From: an uncultured Kineothrix sp.
GTDB taxonomy: Bacteria; Bacillota; Clostridia; Lachnospirales; Lachnospiraceae
NCBI GenBank assembly: GCA_910587275.1
Contig: CAJUMD010000080.1
Location: 1-9,817, forward strand
Length of the DNA stretch: 9,817 bases
Direction: 5' to 3'
Every line of letters begins with the position of its first letter. The first letter of the stretch is position 1. Under the pieces are notes generated by a model. That model saw only the letters and a list, made by a program, of their open reading frames with translations, made no database searches and was not told the origin of the DNA. Positions 6,888 through 9,817 of the stretch are shown one piece after another. A program made the translations under genes and the position numbers.

Positions 6888-7319
6888 ATGGGATTTCGTA
6901 TGAAAATCACAGGCGGCGCAGAACCGATCACGTTTGATGAAAGAAGCATCTTAAAAGTGGATTTTGATTCCGCGTCCGCAAAAGATTCCAATGCAAGGGC
7001 AACAGACTACGGGCTGAGTGTCAGGGTATGGGGGAAGATGCTCTACAAACTGGGAGGCGGGGACAATGACGCCACCCTTGGACTTGCAAAGTGGTCACAG
7101 GTGCCTTCCGAAAAAGCGGACTGCTACCGGAGTGCGGAGATTACCGTGGTATCGGCGGGACAGGTGGTCCGCCAGTTCACGCTGCCCAATGCGTTTGTGG
7201 TGGAGTACAGCGAGGAAGTGGATGACGAGAGCGGCGTAGGTACGTTCTACATCAACATGAAACAGAAAAAAGACGAAAACGCGGCTGCCAGAATTGAAGG
7301 CGGATTCGGCGGCGAATAA
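6888..7319 (+). CDS. inner tube-like protein 1 (Hcp / tail-tube type)
   Basis: The start is ATG 6888, preceded by AAGGAGG (6871-6877) with a 10-base gap; the in-frame ATG at 6846 has no ribosome binding site and lies in a hairpin. This gives 143 residues, nearly the same length as the next protein. There is no signal peptide or membrane segment, and the sequence looks all-beta. Residues shared with its neighbour are DSNAR (33-37), EKADCYR (75-81), PNAFV and KQKKD, ending in an EGGF motif. Hcp and phage tail-tube subunits are small beta-barrel proteins of about 140-170 residues that stack as hexameric rings inside the sheath. The size, duplication and position straight after a sheath gene are why I read it as a tube protein; sequence motifs alone would not prove it. 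The product is predicted to be cytoplasmic until fired. Confidence 0.7.
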   Translation: MGFRMKITGGAEPITFDERSILKVDFDSASAKDSNARATDYGLSVRVWGKMLYKLGGGDNDATLGLAKWSQVPSEKADCYRSAEITVVSAGQVVRQFTLPNAFVVEYSEEVDDESGVGTFYINMKQKKDENAAARIEGGFGGE

Positions 7320-7339
7320 AAGGGAAGGAGGCATCAGCC

Positions 7340-7768
7340 ATGTCATATAAGGTAAATATTGAAGGGGTGGAGAGCTTCGAGATCGCGAAAGAGTGCGTCA
7401 GGAGCGTGAAATACACGACGGATATCCCGCTGGATTCCAATGCGAGGACAAAGGACGTGGGAAGCACGCTGACCATTACGGGAAGGATACTGACGGCCGT
7501 GGACGGCGACCCCTTTGACAGCACGAGGAAGCTGGCACTTTGGTCTGCGGTTCCCGCGGAAAAGGCGGACTGCTACCGGAAGGTAACGGTGGAACACATC
7601 GCTGCCGGAATCATGGAAAGGAAATATTATTTCCCCAACGCCTTTGTCATCGATTACAAGGAAGACTTTGGGGATGTGGAAGGAACGGGAACTTTTACAC
7701 TGGTAATCAAACAGAAGAAGGATAAACTCAATATGATTACGGTTGAGGGTGGATACCCGGCCACGTAA
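7340..7768 (+). CDS. inner tube-like protein 2 (paralogue of tube protein 1)
   Basis: ATG 7340 follows AAGGAGG (7325-7331) by 8 bases and lies 20 bases after the previous stop, so the pair is tightly linked. The product is 142 residues and all-beta-like with no signal peptide. It aligns nearly without gaps to the previous protein in the shared motifs: DSNAR (32-36), VPAEKADCYRK (71-81), PNAFVIDY, GTGTF, KQKKDK and a terminal EGGY. Even the DNA keeps GCGGACTGCTACCGG in both genes. The N-terminal half differs more. In contractile systems with several tube proteins, one builds the shaft and another caps or initiates it at the baseplate, so the two copies may have such separate roles. That split, and which copy is which, is inference. 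Confidence 0.7.
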   Translation: MSYKVNIEGVESFEIAKECVRSVKYTTDIPLDSNARTKDVGSTLTITGRILTAVDGDPFDSTRKLALWSAVPAEKADCYRKVTVEHIAAGIMERKYYFPNAFVIDYKEDFGDVEGTGTFTLVIKQKKDKLNMITVEGGYPAT

Positions 7769-7775
7769 ACAGGAG

Positions 7776-7812
7776 CAGAAGGCGTATCCGGAGGGGTATG
7801 CCTTCTGTTTAT
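7776..7812 (+). terminator. hairpin terminator or attenuator after the tube genes
   Basis: A 14-bp stem (7776-7789 with 7794-7807, two G-U pairs) begins CAGAAGGC and ends GCCTTCTG around a GGAG loop. It starts 7 bases after the tube 2 stop and is followed by TTTATGT, a short and imperfect T-tail. It most likely ends or attenuates the sheath-tube transcript. The loop and right arm contain GGAGGGG, which would otherwise look like a ribosome binding site, but no start codon lies at a suitable distance. Confidence 0.55.
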
Positions 7813-7814
7813 GT

Positions 7815-8934
7815 ATGCTGTTCCCGACGGAGTGCGACATACAGGGAACCATAGAAGTGCTGGAATACGGCGGAGAGGCATACCTTATGTTTTTGGAGGA
7901 TTGCGGCATTAGTTTTTCGGACCATAAAATGACGTTTTACTGGCTCCGGGACGGAATCCCGTGCGGGAAAATGGACTTCTGGTACCAGTGCCGCGGCATG
8001 GACGTGCAGGTTTTGGAGGACAGTGGGGTATATGACCTGGGAGCCCTGGACGGAAAGTGGATGGACATATACCATGAGGCAGCCGGTTGGCGCCACTGCG
8101 GTTACCGTTCGGGCAGGGAGGCGGTAACCGGGTGCGGGAATGCGGAAACGGAGATAACGGACGGGGAACGGGGGGAAGCCCTGCGCGCGAAATTTGAAGG
8201 GAAAAACGAAACGGAACTTGCGGAATACTTCAGCCGTTTCGGGGGAGGCATGAGGGGATATACCCTTACTTCGGCATACTATTTTGAGGGGGACATAGAC
8301 AATGACGGTATGCCTGAGGTATATGCCAAAGAGACGGGGCATGGGGACCTCAAAACTGTATAACGGGGCGGTGAACATCATGCACTCCATGACGGTCGGG
8401 GACGGTACGTTCTGGCATATGGCGAATGAGAACCCGTACCCTAGGACTTTTTTTGAGAAAAATAAAAGCGGTGGGCAGGAGAAGAATGTACTGGCATTTT
8501 ATTATACGGAGGGGAAGGGGGAAGTAACCAACGGATATGTCCAGTTCAACCTGGGTGATGCGTTTGAGGAAAGCGGTGAAAGGAGCTTTGGGGGATTGGG
8601 GAGCGCGGATTACTTTGGAAGGGCTGACATAGGGGATTCGGGTAATCCCCTTTTCCGGGAATCTATAAAAAAGGTGGCTACGAACTCCTCCTATCCGGCA
8701 GAAAATGATGATACGAAGGTCTTACCCCCACAAACGAATTCGGGTGAAATTCTTATGGTCGACTATAACCAGCAATCCATTGACATGTCCCTGTATGCGG
8801 CGGGCATACTGCTGGCAAACAAGGGGACTGAGGAATCGGAGGCCGTCCAAGATTATAATGGGAACAATGACAAGTACGGACTGGAAATCGAGTACAGGCT
8901 GAAATGCCTGCACAGCGAATACGTGGACGGGTAA
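7815..8934 (+). pseudogene. frameshifted hypothetical gene with a DxDNDG motif
   Basis: Two open frames make sense only together. The first runs through 8363 and ends with EGDIDNDGMPEVYAKETGHG, then DLK before going out of frame; the second continues as LYNGAVNIMHSMTVGDGTFW to TAA 8932-8934. Dropping one A from the run at 8352-8355 joins them into about 370 residues. The start is unclear: the frame is open from TTG 7743, but that part overlaps tube 2 and the hairpin and has no ribosome binding site, and neither does ATG 7815. There is no signal peptide. The DIDNDG loop resembles calcium-binding or FG-GAP/EF-hand-like loops, and the rest is not recognised. It may be a decayed 5'-truncated gene, a sequencing error in a homopolymer, or, less likely, two genes or a programmed shift. 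The next gene overlaps its stop region closely, which suggests an originally intact operon member. Confidence 0.55.
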
Positions 8935-8945
8935 AGGAGGGGGAC

Positions 8946-9817
8946 ATGGGAAGAAGACATACCGTTTTTTTGGCGGTTGCAGCCGTGTTGTGTGCGAACT
9001 TCCTGCTGTGGCATGAAGGGGCGGGAGGCGGCAGGACGGTTTACGGGGAGGAACTGCAGGATGCGGGACGATTGGAAGAAAGTGTGGCAAAGCGGGATAC
9101 CGGGAAGAAGGACGGGCAGCGGGGGAAGCAGAAAGTCTGGCAGTGGACGGGACGGGAATGGGTGGTGGAGGAAGACACACAGGGCAGCGTTATGGGGCTC
9201 AACCTGTCCATCACGGGGCGGCGCCTGCTGGAAGCGGAGGGATGCCTGTTTTCCACGGGGAGTGTGCTGGATACCGGGGCAGCGCTGTACGGGGGCGGGA
9301 ATGTGGAGGCCGGGGAGCAATATAACATTTACCGGCTGGGGAACGGTGGATGGGAGGTGGTGGTATCCCACCCTCCGAAGTCGGTAAACGATGAACGGAT
9401 TACGGTACATTATGACTGGGATGAGACATACGTGAGCAACCTGGTTTATGATGACGGATACCTCTACTACAGCCTGCTGTATGACGACAGGCCCGGTGAG
9501 GGCGGCGAAAAGCCGCGGTATATATACAGGGTTCCCGTGCAGGGAGGGGAGCCGGAGGAACTGGCCCTGGCATATGACACCTTCTGCATTTACGGCGGGA
9601 AAATCTATTACGTGGAGCCGGAACAGGGAAGCGGGGGCCGGGAGGACGTTTACTGGGAAATGGAACCGGACGGGACAGGCAGGCGTGAGGTGTACCGGAA
9701 GAAGGCGGAACTGTACCATAGGTTATTTACCGCGGGTGGAGGATGCCTGTACATGGAAGACGAAGGGAACAGGATAACGGGGGTGAACCTGGAAAACGGA
9801 GAAAAAAAATCATACGG
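8946..9817 (+). CDS. secreted DUF5050-like beta-propeller protein (3'-partial)
   Basis: ATG 8946 is preceded by AAAGGAGG (8933-8940), which overlaps the stop of the upstream gene. The frame stays open for 290 codons to the window edge, so the C-terminus is missing. Residues 1 to about 30 look like a signal peptide (RRHTVFLAVAAVLCANFLLW); the Cys at residue 16 is not in a good lipobox. A low-complexity charged stretch (about 45-65) leads into repeats of the type seen in DUF5050/YWTD-like propellers: NLVYDDGYLYYSLLYDD, YIYRVPVQGGEPEEL, IYGGKIYYVEP, VYWEMEPDGTGRREVY and CLYMEDEGNRITGVNLENG. Such proteins are common in Clostridia and usually lack a known enzymatic function; the propeller would act outside the membrane in binding. 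Linkage to the contractile genes is by position only. Confidence 0.8.
   Translation, partial: MGRRHTVFLAVAAVLCANFLLWHEGAGGGRTVYGEELQDAGRLEESVAKRDTGKKDGQRGKQKVWQWTGREWVVEEDTQGSVMGLNLSITGRRLLEAEGCLFSTGSVLDTGAALYGGGNVEAGEQYNIYRLGNGGWEVVVSHPPKSVNDERITVHYDWDETYVSNLVYDDGYLYYSLLYDDRPGEGGEKPRYIYRVPVQGGEPEELALAYDTFCIYGGKIYYVEPEQGSGGREDVYWEMEPDGTGRREVYRKKAELYHRLFTAGGGCLYMEDEGNRITGVNLENGEKKSY

Noticed and set aside
8977..9387. 136-codon + strand frame within the last gene
   Set aside because: Wrong frame relative to the ATG 8946 gene, whose frame stays open to the window end; the product is Trp/Gly/Arg-rich shadow sequence.
8853..9719. 288-codon - strand frame over the last gene
   Set aside because: The + strand frame has a ribosome binding site, signal peptide and propeller-like repeats; the antisense product is proline-rich without motifs.
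1..9817. CRISPR array, tRNA or rRNA genes, transposase or integrase
   Set aside because: No regularly spaced direct repeats, no tRNA cloverleaf sequence or rRNA signature, and no recombinase motifs were seen on either strand.

Overview
The window reads as a chromosomal segment of a Gram-positive gut-type Firmicute, most likely a Lachnospiraceae member. The reasons are strong AGGAGG-type ribosome binding sites, intrinsic hairpin terminators, a TTGACG-N17-TATCAT promoter, an XRE-TPR regulator of the kind that senses peptides, and a secreted DUF5050-like protein. GC is roughly 50% over most of the window, with clearly AT-rich patches at the left end and at about 1740-2480. All supported genes lie on the + strand. 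The organism assignment is inference.

Left region (1-2460). A 43-residue ORF ends in a terminator. A good sigma-A promoter then drives a 626-residue regulator built from two consecutive HTH-plus-helical-repeat modules. Directly after it lies an unlisted 36-codon ORF for a short hydrophobic peptide with a basic N-terminus, resembling a peptide pheromone precursor. A perfect 21-bp hairpin terminator closes this unit. The last part of the regulator and the peptide gene share a low GC content (about 32% by hand count) unlike the rest of the regulator (about 53%).

Central region (2460-7812). After a roughly 290-base leader comes a probable operon. It holds a secreted/membrane-anchored von Willebrand factor A protein (2740-4554), a 726-residue sheath-like protein whose N-terminus resembles TssB and whose remainder resembles TssC (4632-6812), and two paralogous proteins of about 142 residues that I read as inner-tube (Hcp/phage tail tube-like) subunits (6888-7319, 7340-7768). 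A hairpin sits between sheath and first tube gene, and a 14-bp hairpin follows the second tube gene. Sheath plus tube is the defining core of a contractile injection system. No baseplate, spike, ATPase or effector gene is visible here; they may lie beyond the right edge.

Right region (7815-9817). A gene with no convincing start and an apparent +1 frameshift (extra A near 8355) is followed by the 5' part of a secreted beta-propeller-like protein that runs off the window.

Working model (inference): the peptide-sensing regulator controls, or at least neighbours, a Firmicute contractile machine with a fused TssBC-like sheath. The vWA protein would be a surface or envelope component, and the downstream secreted proteins would be accessory genes.
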